From assembly GCA_022494885.1 (NCBI GenBank), contig JAGVSM010003524.1:1-64000 (forward strand): a DNA stretch of 64,000 nt. The letters run 5' to 3'. Positions 46,078-59,600 of the stretch are shown here, piece by piece; within the stretch, counting starts at the first letter, position 1; each line of letters opens with the position of its first letter. The position numbers were made by a program, and so were the translations under genes. The notes beneath the pieces were generated by a model, which was not told the DNA's origin, did not search any database, and saw only the letters and a program-made list of their open reading frames with translations. The stretch comes from Micrasema longulum (taxonomy: Eukaryota > Arthropoda > Insecta > Trichoptera > Brachycentridae).

Positions 46078-47179
46078 CAGTAAAACTCCAATTATTTGGA
46101 TTAATGAGAGCCAGACGTTATTCGGATATGCAGATATCCTGATTGTCAGATTAACCATTAAATTAACTAAAAAACTGTATTTTTTCGCCACAAAATGAAT
46201 GACCAGAATCTGATACAAACATAAAATATTAAGGATCTGGGCGTATGATTTGTGAGCACTCTGACATTTCATGAACACATGGAGACAATAAGTATTAATG
46301 CATTGAATATGTTGGGATGCGTTCTGCTTACTGTCAGGGTTTTTGAAAATACCCGCGTACTGAGAACTCTTTACAACTCTATGGTGCGAAGTAGACTCGA
46401 GAGTGGCTCGATGATTTGGGAGCCACATGAACTGCAGTACTCTCTTATGATAGAGAAAATCCAAAAGAAGTTTCTGAGATATCTCTATATGAGATTGTGC
46501 GGGTATTATCCTTGGCTCTATCCGACCGAGTTTCTCCAGGGTATACTTGGCTACAACAGTTTAGAGACTAGAAGGAATGTGTATTTGACTACACATTCTT
46601 ATCGATTGTTGTGCGGTATTGTCGATAATCCTGAGATTATGATGAGCATTGGTTTGTATGTTCCTGATAATTACCTAAGACAGCGTCAGCATAGATTGTT
46701 TCATATTCCGATATACGGGATTAACTTGCCGATGGTTATGCCTATCGGAAGGGCTATTGCTATGCTGAACAACATCGCTCTGGATATTGATCTGTTCCAT
46801 GTATCCGAAGGGGTTTTCCGTAGCAGTATTCTCCTACTACATTGACATGAATCTCTTTTATGTATTTTTCTTTTTTATAATATGTACGTATTAAATGTAT
46901 GTTTGTAATGTACATGTTATATTTAAAGAAATTAATTGAATTTAATTAGGGCAATGTTTATGAAAAACACGTAAAATTTACCCTATGATCACCTTTTTAT
47001 TGCTTTTGAAATAAAACTAACTTAAACAATAATTTACTGAAATGCGGCACTGGCGCGCCGCCGCGCCAAGTCCCTTCTTATTTGTTATTATAATGTTAAT
47101 TTATCTTTTTATTTATTAAAAACGATTCGGTTATTTAGTAATGCGGATGACAGGAGTTCTGCTAAACGGAGCTCTACTG
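46078..47179. mobile_element. pogo/Tigger-like transposon shell with nested LINE
   Basis: Left end CAGTAAAACTCCAATTATTT and the complement of the right end, CAGTAGAGCTCCGTTTAGCA, resemble each other and the pogo-type CAGT-ends; TA flanks both (46076, 47180). There is no transposase; instead a LINE fragment occupies the middle. A GC-rich hairpin TGGCGCG/CGCGCCA is near 47050. The right end is 145 bp from the protease TATA box. Confidence 0.5.
46225..46860 (+). mobile_element. LINE RT thumb to C-terminus, well preserved
   Basis: NIKDLGV, STLTFHEHMETISINALNML, LRTLYNSMVRSRLESGSMIW, MIEKIQKKFLRYLYMRLCGY, LGYNSLETRRNVYL, LYVPDNYLRQRQHRLFHIPI, open for 197 codons to TGA near 46845. LYNS...SRLE-x-GS-x-IW and the IQKKFLRYLY motif identify a non-LTR (Jockey/CR1-like) RT. 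Catalytic part absent, so inactive, but few lesions. Confidence 0.8.
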
Positions 47180-47324
47180 TATTGCTATTGAGCATGGCAT
47201 TTCGCATGCTATGCTAATAATTAACATCACTCGTAAAAATTGTATTTTTGACCGCTGTTGCCTACAATGCCACCGGCGCGTTTCTCCGAACAACTCATGT
47301 CATATTAACTTCCAAAATCGCCAG

Positions 47325-47330
47325 TATAAA
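47325..47330 (+). promoter_or_regulatory. TATA box of the protease gene
   Basis: TATAAA lies 78 bases before the chosen ATG. An initiator-like CACAGTTT at 47358-47365 is about 30-36 bases downstream, giving a short 5' UTR of about 40 bases. The in-frame ATG at 47364 would sit almost at the predicted transcription start, which favours the ATG at 47403, directly before the signal peptide. Confidence 0.5.
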
Positions 47331-47402
47331 GTTCAGTTAAGCGATTAACTTCCAACGCACAGTTTGGATATTCAAAAAGTGGGAGAAAATAATTATTTCA
47401 AA

Positions 47403-47648
47403 ATGTCTAGAACATTTTTTGCGTGTTTACGTTTATTTTTTTTAATATCCTGTGTGTGTTCATCGCTTGCGCAGGATCGTGAATTGTTATATGATTTTCC
47501 TTGTAATCAAACAAACAAAATTGTCGAAATTTTCAATCAATCTGATCCGTATATCTACACCATTGTGATAATTCCCAGTGCCTTTAGTGAGTTTCCAGAT
47601 ATTGCTCACATCAAATTAAAATTTGATTCATATGCTAACGTCTCTTTG
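47403..47648 (+). CDS. Protease exon 1: signal peptide and first half of N-domain
   Basis: 246 bases, 82 codons, ends in phase 0 at a TTG/GTAAGA donor. It encodes Met-Ser-Arg-Thr, a Phe/Leu/Cys-rich hydrophobic core, cleavage after Ala23, then a segment with FPC, NQT, NQS and a beta-like stretch (YIYTIVIIPS). The reading frame continues a little past the donor into the intron, so an unspliced reading would give a false short protein of about 100 residues. Confidence 0.8.
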
Positions 47649-50600
47649 GTAAGAATTACACCTTTTTTTAAATTTTATACACAAGACTTTGAAAGTCATC
47701 TCTAATATTTCATGTAGTTTTTGCAGTATAGTGTATTAATATTCTATGCATACATTTATGTTAAACCTTCTTGGAAAATTATGTATTTTTTACTAGTAAG
47801 TACAAAATATATTACATAAAATATCGTATCCCAACCATTGAGGTATACGTGTAACTAGAGTAAACATGAGCGTTTGAAATATGGTCCCTCAACCTGCGGC
47901 CAATTGGCATATGTTTGATAGATCAGACTTTAGTCTGTTGCGAGCATTCCTCGCAATTACTAAAATGCCTATATGTACGCTAAGATACTGCACAAATCAA
48001 TCTGGAAAAAATAGAAAAAGCGATGTTATAACCGTTCAACGGTAAGTAATGTTTTTATCTTAATCAATACTTGTTTTAAATAGTTATTTTAATGTAAAAA
48101 AAGTTTTATTTATATATTACCAGTATTTATCAGTCGTAAGCTATCTCCTGTATCTACCCTGCTCAGTTAGTCGAGCGTATAGTGAAAAGATAAACAAAGG
48201 TGATGCGTATGCGGAAGGGGGCGACATACTAAATAGAACTTAAAGTAGACCGATGTAAACAGTCCGTGCTTTTTACTGTACTACTTGTTTTGCTTGTTAA
48301 AGTCGACGGGATATGACGTTACGATACTTGCTTTTTCCGCTGGTCATTCCCTTTCCTTTGGGGACGACTTTTTAGCTCGGATTTGTATGGAGTGTCAACT
48401 TTATATATTATATCTCAATGATCCCAACTCCATGAGACCAAAAGCCCTGTGTTGAGTTGGGATATAATATAATAGGAAGTGGAAGCATACATTAAAAATT
48501 ACTAAATAATTGTACAATATATAACCGTTTACTAACTTTTCTATATCAACCGGTTTCGAGACTTAACCGTATCTTAGTCAGGATACTAATATAACTAACA
48601 TGAAAATCCCATCACCATAGCAGTAGTTTCACAAAAACACAAAGCCATCGTGCTGATAGGGCACATGCTATTTGTAGCTAATACTATAGTCCATTATACT
48701 ATGCAAATAATGTACAAAATATAAAGAAATAGAGTATGCTGTATAAGAGTATTCACCGTAATTTTGCGTACCAATGCTGTCTTTGCTGTAGACAATTTTA
48801 AAACCAACGTCGGGTTCTTTTCCCGCTGCCAAAAATCTTCGGAACAGTTAACTAAACTTTGCTAAACAATACTAATTTTGCTAAACAATACTATCGATGT
48901 AATTTTATTTACTTATTTGGGTACACGACGCAAATGCCTTTTATAAACATAAATATAAATACATTTAACATTGTTATGTTAGAAACAATGTTTGAGTTTG
49001 TCTAAATGTTTGAGTCATTAAGATTAACAAATTACAACAGGGATGGAGAATACCTTAAATAAAGGAATATGGAACTTGTCATTGGCTGGTTTAAGTGGCC
49101 ACTTTACACACTGTGTAACATTCACCATTTTGCCTATGTTTGAACATCTATATTTCTTCAATTCTTCCATTTGTTGATTTTAGTGAAGTTAAAGAGCTGA
49201 AACCTTTATTGTTGTGAAGAGATTTATCTGACTGAATTATTTCACATCCTAGGCATAAGGTATTCTCCATCCCTGTTGTAATTTGTTAATGTTATGTTAG
49301 AAAATTATGAAATAATACTACAACAATATAGTTAAACATATTACACAGTTGTTTTATACATTGTGCTCTATTATAATACTATGCGATCCATTATACTTTA
49401 AATACTTTTAAAAAAAGACAACGCAGCATAATAGAAATGGCACAAATCATAAATTCTTCATTTATTGGTATTGTTGCAATGTTTATTAAATGCCCTAGGT
49501 TTAAAACAAACAGTCTCGTGCTAAGGGCTCAGGGGTTCACGAGATTTTTAAAAATAAAATATAATAAAAAATAAATAATAAACCTTTTTAAAAAATTTAG
49601 TATATTTAAATCAAAAATCCAGTCATACATGGATATATATTTAACATATAAATATTTATGTATGGATTTCTTTTCCTCTTTTAAAAATCAACATAAATAT
49701 TTTAACGGCAGAATGTGTTATGTGTTTATTTTTAGATGGTTGAACAAATTAAATTTGAACCCCTTGTTTTACCTTAACTATTAAACAATACATAATAAAA
49801 AAATAATATCAAAACAAAACATTGTTATAAAATCCAGAAGCTTTCCGATGATACTTTATCTACCTACATGGATGTTTGTTTTTAACAAAAACCATCGCCA
49901 TCCCACGGCAAAGGTAAGTATTCAAGAAGCAAGAGCTGTTATCGCTTTCTTAAAGATAACACATCTTCCATGTCTGCCCAAATCTTGCCATAGCAATGCC
50001 TACTGTAATTTTAAATGGTTTCTTTGATAGACATCAAAGATTTCAAGATTATTTAGGTTAAGTTAAATTCAACATGTTTTTTGTCAATAATGCCAATCTA
50101 TTAGAGCTTTTATAAGCCTATTGATCAGCACAATAAAAAAGAAATTGTTGTTAAAGATACTCAAAAAGTACTAGACAAATATAAACACACTCAAATATAT
50201 ATGACATGAATCTACTTGGTAGAGTTATTGTTCTAAAGGAATGAATAAATATTTTGTCAATAATTATGTGTGTACTCACGTCGCTCATTACAAATTTGTC
50301 TAATATGGAATATCGGCAATATATTTAATTTTTATTTTTCTATGTGTCACAAAAACATATTGTTTATGTTGCAGAACTTCAAATGGCTATTCTATTATGA
50401 CGATTCATTGTCTATGGATATAAAAACCAAAAATTCAAATAGAGAAAATATTTCACTGACAGTTCAACCAAGAACGGGGAAACCATTTCCAAATCTAATA
50501 AGTGCCATTATCAACACGGAGGACATTTGTAATAACGGCGTCAACAAAGTAAGTACAATGCTCGTATTAGATCCATGGCAAAGTTGTGAATCTGCAAAAA

Positions 50601-53600
50601 GTAAACTTTACTAAAAAGCAGATTCAAAAACATTTCATTATGTTGATGAGTGTAAACGGTTAATAATATGTAATACTGATAAATGACTGTGTATTTATCT
50701 TATAGTAAAAACTCGCCACTGGGTAATAGAGTTGCACCCGTACGGAAAAAAAACCATTCTGATTATTGATTACGAATTTTAAAAAATGAATTTTAAAAAT
50801 CAGTCCACCCTAATTTTACCCTGCCGCGCCGTATGGATTTGTTCCTTTCGATGACTTGTTTTGACAGTCAGAGGATTTTAGGCATCAAGGCATGAAGAAT
50901 TTTGCATCTGCTGTTATAGCAAAATAAATTTAAATCATTAACACGCTGGTCATATAACTAGCATACACTCCCGATCACTGCCAATAAGCGACCGATTGAA
51001 CGAATTTCTTATTATGTTTTTTCTCTTTCTCACAAACGTCAGCCACAAATCAGCGTCTCTATCTTCCTTGTTATAAGTTTTATTCTCGTGCTCTTTCTTA
51101 CACAGTAAAACATATTTATTGTGGTATTGGCATCACTTTCATTCGTATATTCTTCGCATAACAATGTTTTTTTTATAATTTTTAAAATCCTGCATATTTA
51201 TACTTTACTTTCTAAATCCGATGTGAAAACGTCAATTTAGAGATTTAAAAAAATACAATTTTTCCATTTAAATAAATAAGAGAGATGCGTCAAGTCTTGT
51301 ATCTTATGTAGACTCGTGTTACACAATTGCCACACATGAGATAATCTTAAGCTAATATGTCTTTTCTTTTATTTTACTTTTTTTAAATATCGAGTTTGTA
51401 AAAATATTAACGATTACTTATCGATACAATTTAGCAGTTAAAGTCCATTTCATGTTATGGGAAACAAAAGTAAAAATATTAAAATAATTGCGAAGTCAAC
51501 CTTTTATAAAATGCAGAAACTCTCGTACAACCGAGATCTGAGACTAAGAACAAGATGGAGAGCAATGGAAACATATGTGAGGGCATTGGAAGCAAAAATA
51601 GCAAACTCCCGTTTTGGTGTTTTCAAGAAAAATAACAAAAACTGCTACACTAATGCCAAAGAGTCTTTATGTTAGAAATGTTATTTTCACTGAACTTAAA
51701 CTTATACTAATAAATTAGCTTTAATAAAAACACGAATTCAAAAAACTTTCTGTATGGCACGGCCATTTTGAAAATTAAAATCTCAAGTCTAGTCATTGGT
51801 CGAATAAAATGGCTGATGCATATTGCTATGTTTGCTTAACACTATTTTCAAACCATCAGAAGTATGATTTTGAACTACATTTGCAACTCAACTCATGATT
51901 TTTATACAAATAAGGTTGATAAACTACAGAATGACATCATAACCAAAAATATTTTTATTTTTTTGAGGTTGCTATCTTTGCTTCCAATGCCCTCATGTAT
52001 TGCGAGTGCTGCTGTATGGAGTGAAGGGCTGAACTCAAGTTTCAACGACGAACAAAATTGAATTGGTTGTGCAGAAGAATGCTTCGAATCTCATGGACTG
52101 ATCGTGTCTCCAATGAAGCGTTTTTGAGTATTATGAACAAAGAGAAGGAGTTACTGACCCTTGTCAAAAGAAAAAAAGCCTCATACTTTGGTCACATATT
52201 CCGCAATGAGAAGTATGCCCTTCTCCAACTTATTGTGAAAGGAAAGATAGATGGCAGGCGGGGTATGGGGCGGAAAAGAGCATCATGGCTTAGAAATCTC
52301 AGACAGTGGTTCGGTGTGCCGGATGCAGCAGCGCTGGTTAGACCGGCTTAGGATCGTGATGAATTCACAATGATGGTCGCCAACCTCCGGTAGGAGCAGC
52401 AAAAGCAGAAGAAGATTCATTTAAAATAAACATTTTCTTTATGGAGAAAAAATAATTTTTACAAGCAATAAAGATGACAGAATGCACGAACGATAAATAC
52501 ACCCAAGTAAAAATTCTAACGTGTTTTGCCGATCATTACCTTTTTGCTCATTTTGGTACACCTCATAGATGTTGCAATATGTTCCATGGCGAAAATTTAT
52601 TTCAGGTAATATGGCTTTCAGCATGTTGCCGATCTTTCAAATATTTGTCTAGTGTATGATTTGGGCAAAACAAACGTTTATTTTGTGAAAATTAGGAAAA
52701 TCTGGTTGTTGACACGATATTATATACTTGTGGGTAATTGGCCAATTTTATTCTTCTAAACCATGACATAAAAAGGAAGTTTTATGATGGGTACCTTAAA
52801 TTGTATTTTTTGCACACAATAACATGAATATTTTACTTATAAGTAGTTTATTTTCTCTGATTTTTTTTATAATAGTCAATTATTGAACACATTTTAAATT
52901 CATTTTTCTGTGACATCACATTAAAAAATCCACAGATTTCGTAAAACAACTAGAAGGGAAACGACACAAGCAAAAAATAAATCGGGTATTTACAAATCTT
53001 AATAATTTAAAAAGTTAAGATGTGAAAATATATTTTTCTCAATTAAAAAAAGAACATTCATGGGTAAGTTAATGAATTTTCTTATGGCGAATTGTTCGTG
53101 TCGTTAGCTTCTTACTAAAATACGTTCATGCGAACTTATAATTTATTATTTTTAGAACAGAGCAGTGAAATATTTCTTCTTTCTGTGATCACGCACAGGC
53201 TATGCCTATCTAGGTTGTTTGTCTCATTTATATTCCCAATTATTTTGTTTTCTTTTTTGTAAATAAAATATTTACAATGAAAAAAAATAAGAGTACAAAA
53301 TAATTAATCTGGAAAGCGACGCGGAATGTCATATCCGGGCCCTTTAGTTTAAGAAAAATTATTACATATAATATTTTGAAAGTCGTATTTCACGTAGGTC
53401 CACCCAGAGGACGTGTAAAATGTGTCCGGAAATCGATGATTGACCAAAAGATCGGCCGATTAGATTGGACGATTTGACGATTTGGTTACATGCTACAGGC
53501 TCTTGCTTCGTAAATATAAGAAATTCAATTTCAGTCGGAATTTCATTTAAGTCAATGAGATCTGCGACGAAGTGCAAAAAATGTTTAAAAATTCTTAGTT

Positions 53601-56600
53601 GGCTAAATGGGGGATATTAGGTACATTTTGTAGCTGTTTCTTTTTCTTTGGCATCCCGGGAAATTCAATTCAAAACTCTATCTCCGGTAATAAATAATCT
53701 AATGAAACGAATCTTCTTTTCCTGAAATCTTCACAGGTTTCTTAGTATTCCCGAGCAGGATTTCAAAGGGGGTAATGTTTGAATAACGGATACAATTGAT
53801 GTTATATTATCGATTCCCATACATACATATTTACAGTGACATATGGTGGAATCAATGTACGTATTTCCACAAATAAAGTTGAGTTGAGTGAGTAAGATTC
53901 CGAATTATTTCTCCAACTAAGACATGTCTGAAAATATTCATAAATCACCGTAATTTTATTCGGTATATATATTTAGACTTAGAGATAGGTACTCGGAATA
54001 TTAGTTTAAAAAAACTGATTCATAACAAGTGCCTATATTGTTCAATATACATATTTTGTCAAAAATGTATAGTTAAATCAATAGTAGAATTAATTTATGA
54101 TATGTGGAGTGCCTTTAAAAAAAATAGTAAAACTTTAGTGCTAAGAAAGGTACATTTCAAATTGTTTAACAATGAAGAATACACTGAAATTGTTAATAAT
54201 AATAAAAACATCGTAAGAAGATGTATGATTGATATTTAGATTTTTTAATGAAATTTATTGAAAGCGATATTTAATATAAGTAATTAAGTTATTGTTAAGT
54301 TTTTTTTAGTTGATTTATGCTTTGTATTATTACTTTAAAATTTTATGCTTAGCTAGTAAAAAATTAAAATATTTTACCTTTTTTATATTGTTGGCCTGGT
54401 GGTGTAGTGGTCAGCGCGTTTGCCTGCCATGCAAGAGGTCTCGGGTTCGATTTCCGACATGGTTGATGTGAAATATTGATTTAAAATGGTGTTTTAATGC
54501 TATAATATTTCATATACTGGCACCTGGCAAGATAGATCATCTTTTCTTCAAATCATAATGATACGCTGCGATTGGTGTACCAATTCAGTGCCCTATACAC
54601 CATTAGGTGCAGAAAAGAAAATGAAGAAGAATATTGTTAGCAAATATTACGTATATTATGTAAACAGATTTATTTTGTAGTAATTGAGTCGTATTTCGAA
54701 GTATTAAGAATGTATTGGATGCAAGTTTATTTTGTAGATTTTCTTAAAATTGTCTTCTTTGGGAGCTTGAAATTTCGAGTACAGATGTGGAAGTTTGTTT
54801 TTGGATTTTTAATATAACCTTAATAATGGTTATCCAGACAAATTTCACAGAAAATAAGTTTTTAATTTATTTTTTTAATAGATTCGGAAGAATTACATTT
54901 ACGTACTTATACTAGAAACTAGAAATAACTTAACTTTATAATTAACATCATATAAATATATAATTTGAGAAATGATATGGAAACACAGATATAATAGTGT
55001 CTGTAATAAAGTGTCAAATGTAATCACTTACAACTTAAACCTACAATACATAGGTATATAAGAAAAAGTTCATCCCACATATCGGATGTAATATAATGTA
55101 GGGAGTAGGGTATTGTTCCCACAAAACAAATCTATTGAACCATTTCAAATGAAGTGAATAAGACAAATACGATTATTAAATTTTGTATTTATTATTAATT
55201 GTGAACTGCTTCTGCGTAGATATTACTTTAATGTTTTTTTTTTAATTTATGGAAGTTTAAGAAAAAAGTGTACTTTTTGTAATTAAACCAAATTTGTTTA
55301 TGTTAGAATTATTTTGTATAATTTTCTAACATAAACATATTTGGTTTAATTACAAAAAGCTTTTCTTGAACTACTAGAAATTAAAAAAAAAAACCTTAAA
55401 GAAATATATACGCAGAAGAAGTATTAACTCCTTAGCGAGGGTCGTAGCTAGTAGCTAGGGTCATGAGCGCCCATGGTAAGATTTGAATTTTGCGCTCCCC
55501 AAGACTTTTTTCAAGTAAAGAAAGAGAAAATGCCTGTGGGCAATGTTTCCAACATCTATCAAGCTAAAATCGGTAGATTCTGAAAAATAAATCGGTAAAT
55601 TTCGGTGGGTTCGTTATCAGCGAGAATAGTTTCACAAAAATTATTGTTTTTTATATTTATATTTATAATTTATTGATTTTGTTTTTCACAGTATAAACAA
55701 TAATTATCAATAAAAATTAAGTGACCTCACCGGGGTTAGCCATGCCGAGGACACTTAACAATATACTTTTTTTACATTTGAGATTATATAGACAGTTTTA
55801 AACACTACGTATTTATGTTTATATTTCATTTCTGTATACGTATATTATTTATAATATAAAACGCACAATTAAATAACAAAAACATAACGTTAACTATCCG
55901 TTTGTGGAGAAGGTGATTCAGTATTGGTTGGGGCGTATAAAACAATCTATTTTACTTCTACCCAGCTCCACTACCTATTTTTTATAGCTTTTTAAAACAT
56001 TTCTTATTACTAATTAAACTGTTTCTTGTGACAAGTCACGCTGCCAAAAACTGTTACCTCGATTTTGTCACACTCCTCTAAAAACCGTTTTTTTAAAGAA
56101 GTTTTGAAAGATCTCGGGGAAATAGCTGCTATAATGTCAGTAAAATTGTCAATTGCTCAAGATGTTAAAAAAACGAATTCAGCAGATCGGTAGATTACTC
56201 CCAAATCGGTAGACATACCGAAAAATCGGTAGAGTTGGCAACGTTGGCTGTAAAGTGCCCCCCGCCCCCCTGAGGGTTGCGCTCCCAGTAGCCTCCCCTG
56301 ATGAGCCCTTAGCTACGACTCAGATGCACAAATTTCCTCCAAAAATAAATAACTCACTATATTAGTTAGTGTAATTCTCAACTCCTCATTTTAATCACAA
56401 AATCGTAGGCGGTACTATTATTTCTCTCAAAACAACGGTAGCCGTGTTCGTCAATATCTTCATCATAATTATCATTCTCTTTCCGTACTTAATGATGCAT
56501 AGGGCACTGAATTGGTATACCGATCGCAGTGTGTCCTGATCATTTTTGTTGCATGAAGGTAAGATGATTAGTCTTACCCTTCAGGTACCCTTCAAGGGAT

Positions 56601-59600
56601 TATAATATTCTAGTGTAAAAACACCCTTTAATTAAATATTTCATGTCAATTATGTCGGGAATCGAACCCGAGACCTCTTGCAAGGTAGGCAAATCCGCTG
56701 AGTACTACACCACGAAGCCGACAAATATCTGTCAATACCTTACACAGGCTATCAATATAATAGAAGGAAAAAAGTTTTCAGCGTTTATGTACCCACAGTG
56801 TTTAATTATTAGCTTTGGGCTCCAACCAATTTGAATAAAAATTTAATGAAAAAGGGTGGGATTCCGTTACACCGCCCAAATTATTATTCTGTCATAACAA
56901 GTTCTGACGTCACGGTGCAAAAGTAACCATAGGTACACAATATAATACATAAGATAAACCCTGCATTGAAGATTCATTTCCAATTAAAAAGACGGTATTG
57001 CCTGGTAGGTGAAACAATTAAGTCAGATGTATCTCACCCACATCAATAAAGGTTTCAGGCCTTTAACTAAGCAATTATCAATAGATGGGAGATTCAAAGA
57101 AATTTAGATGCTGAAACGTGGGCAAAATAGTATATGTAGTGTTTATCAACCAATGACAGTTTATGAGCCCTGTAAATGCTTAGACGTTTTCCATCTTATT
57201 ATAAACTTAACTAATAAATTAAAAATCATCGTCATTCCCCTTTCCACACCCAATGGTGCATAGGGTGTGGCATTTGTAAACCTAATGCAGCGTATTTTGA
57301 TCATCTTTTACTTGAAAGTAAGGTGATTAGTCCTACGCTTCAGGTGTCAGTGCCACGAACAATGAAATATTGCAGTTTTAACAACATTTTCAATCAATAT
57401 TTCACATCTACCCTGCCAGGAATTGAACCGGGGACCTCAAGAATGGTAGGCGAACATGTCATTAACAATGCAATGAGACAGACTTATCTCCACTCGTTTT
57501 ACTTATTCAGGATTTTTACCTGAAAACAGCCATCGAGTCAAAAACATTCGTCCAAGGTCTGAACCAGAGGTTTCGTCTCCGCACAGAACTGCATTCTTCA
57601 TCCACCCGGACACAGACGCACACATGAATGTCGAAATAATTGGAATGGATGTTATTTTTTAATTGATGGTCTAATAGCTGATTATCTCTAAATGTAAATG
57701 TTCAGACTTTCATATTCCCTTCTCAAAAATAATCTCTATCTATGTAATATGTCAAGTAAAGGTGGTTTATTTTAAGGGAGTCTGGGACCAGTACGCGATA
57801 TCAACTTCAACCAGCGCGATCTACCACCCTGTTACGCATCCTTCTATTCAGGAGACCACTGAGACTCCACCGAGTCCTGCCTGCGGACTAAAAATGGTGA
57901 AACATAAGGAGCTGATTATGTCAGGAGTCGAAGCCAGACCGGGGGACTGGCCTTGGCATGTGGCGGTGTTCAGACTAAGGACGAGGTTGGCTGTCCTCCA
58001 GTACATATGTGGAGGAAGTCTCATCTCCAAGACTATAGTCGTGACAGGTGAGGATGATACATATACTCTCATCATATTGTCGTGGTACCCTGTCACACGG
58101 ACAAAATTACATACTCTCAGTACTCAGGAGTGGCGAGCAGTGATTTTTTTTATTTTCCCACAAACATAGTAACTGTAAAACATTATTATCGAAAGTCAAA
58201 TATAATGGGAAGCTGAGCATGGTCGCTAATTTGGACAGCAGAATATAGGTTTTACATTGTACTTAAACAATACCACAGCCTGATTTATTTTTCTTGCATT
58301 ATTCAAATGTCAGGCTTTGAATAATTTCCGCGCTTGCTGGTAGGTGTTACGGTAGTTGAAATAAAAGTAGATAATAGTTTAACTTGTTACTTATTTTCTA
58401 TCGTTTAACAAACACACTAAGACATTGAAAGTTGTGTACAAATTTGATGAATGTAATTTTAGCTTATTAATATAAGTAAACCCCGTAGATGGAGGAAACC
58501 GTAATAACAACACAAGGGACAGTGTATTTAATATTTATAACGTAAAATATTCGTAGCTGAAAGGGATCATATAAAAAATACGTGGGAATCTGTATATTAA
58601 AGTTTATGGAATTTGGTCTAGATGGTTTCTTTTATAAGGACTGATGTATCCTTGGGAACAAGACCACCCTTATTTCGTATATTCAAAGTTGTGGGAAATA
58701 GATGAGGAACTATATTCCATAGTAATATATGTATATATATACATATATACATATGTGTTTAATAACTAAAAGGACCCATACTGACAAGACGGCCTCAGTG
58801 GTATGCTCTACTCACGCACGGAAGGTTCTGGGTTCGATTTCCGGTGAGAACACAAAAATTTAATGTGATTTTTTTCAAGCCTAGGTGTTCTGTGCTGTAA
58901 TGAACAACTGTAATTGGGCCTCCTGGCCTGTTGTGGTGCAAAAAAAACATTTTTATGTAATTCTCGCGAAAGTATGAAATGCATAGAATTTGAAAAGTGA
59001 CTGTTCTTTCGATTAATCGCAAAAGCAATAAATCTTATCGATTTGTGGAATGCTACAACAGTACTTGCACTCATTGTACGAGCCAAAATCGGCGTCAACA
59101 AATTCAAGAATAACTTCGCCAGCACTTCATTGTCAGCACAACATAGCAGTACTTATCAATCATAGGCGCTGAGATATTCTACGTAAAAGGAAATAATCTC
59201 CCCCTTTTTTTTTTAAACTACGCCTTATCGCGAGACCATCTCGCTTGAAGGGGGTACTGTATGACTCGCCCGGAAATCAATGCCCACATGTACAAAATAG
59301 ATCGTCAAAACATCTAAATTACCGATGACACGAACGGATATCAAATTGCTGGTAGCCAGGGAAATAGTAAATGACCTCAAGACCCTAATAGGAAGTAAAG
59401 TGAGCACATAACAATTTCTACGTATAAGTAGTAGCATCCTTAGTTACACAGTTTAGTTACCTTCCCGAGTCAGTCAGTTAGTTACTCATGTAAAACGTTT
59501 ACGCAGTTACTCTCTCGATGAGGAAGTTCAGCTCTATGAGACATTTGATATAAAAAATATATTCTCACCCTCGGTAAAAATTAGAGCTTTAAATACTTCG

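Larger units (their letters stand above)
47649..50374 (+). other. Intron 1 of the protease gene
   Basis: 2.7 kb. It holds a THAP-like first exon (47965-48041), a LINE tail, a fragment of the CGAAACCGG repeat family, an intact M1 MITE and one member of a repeat pair shared with 8.4-8.6 kb. The remainder is AT-rich without recognisable content. Confidence 0.7.
50549..57776 (+). other. Intron 2 of the protease gene
   Basis: 7.2 kb, almost entirely repeats: an X fragment, an M3 copy, a LINE interrupted by a 416-bp element, four SINEs or MITE remnants, a fold-back, and a DNA transposon containing a second LINE. Confidence 0.7.

Noticed and set aside
46054..46464. 136-codon minus-strand frame
   Set aside because: Antisense to the well-supported plus-strand RT frame.
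54400..54460. Functional tRNA gene
   Set aside because: Same SINE head; acceptor stem absent.
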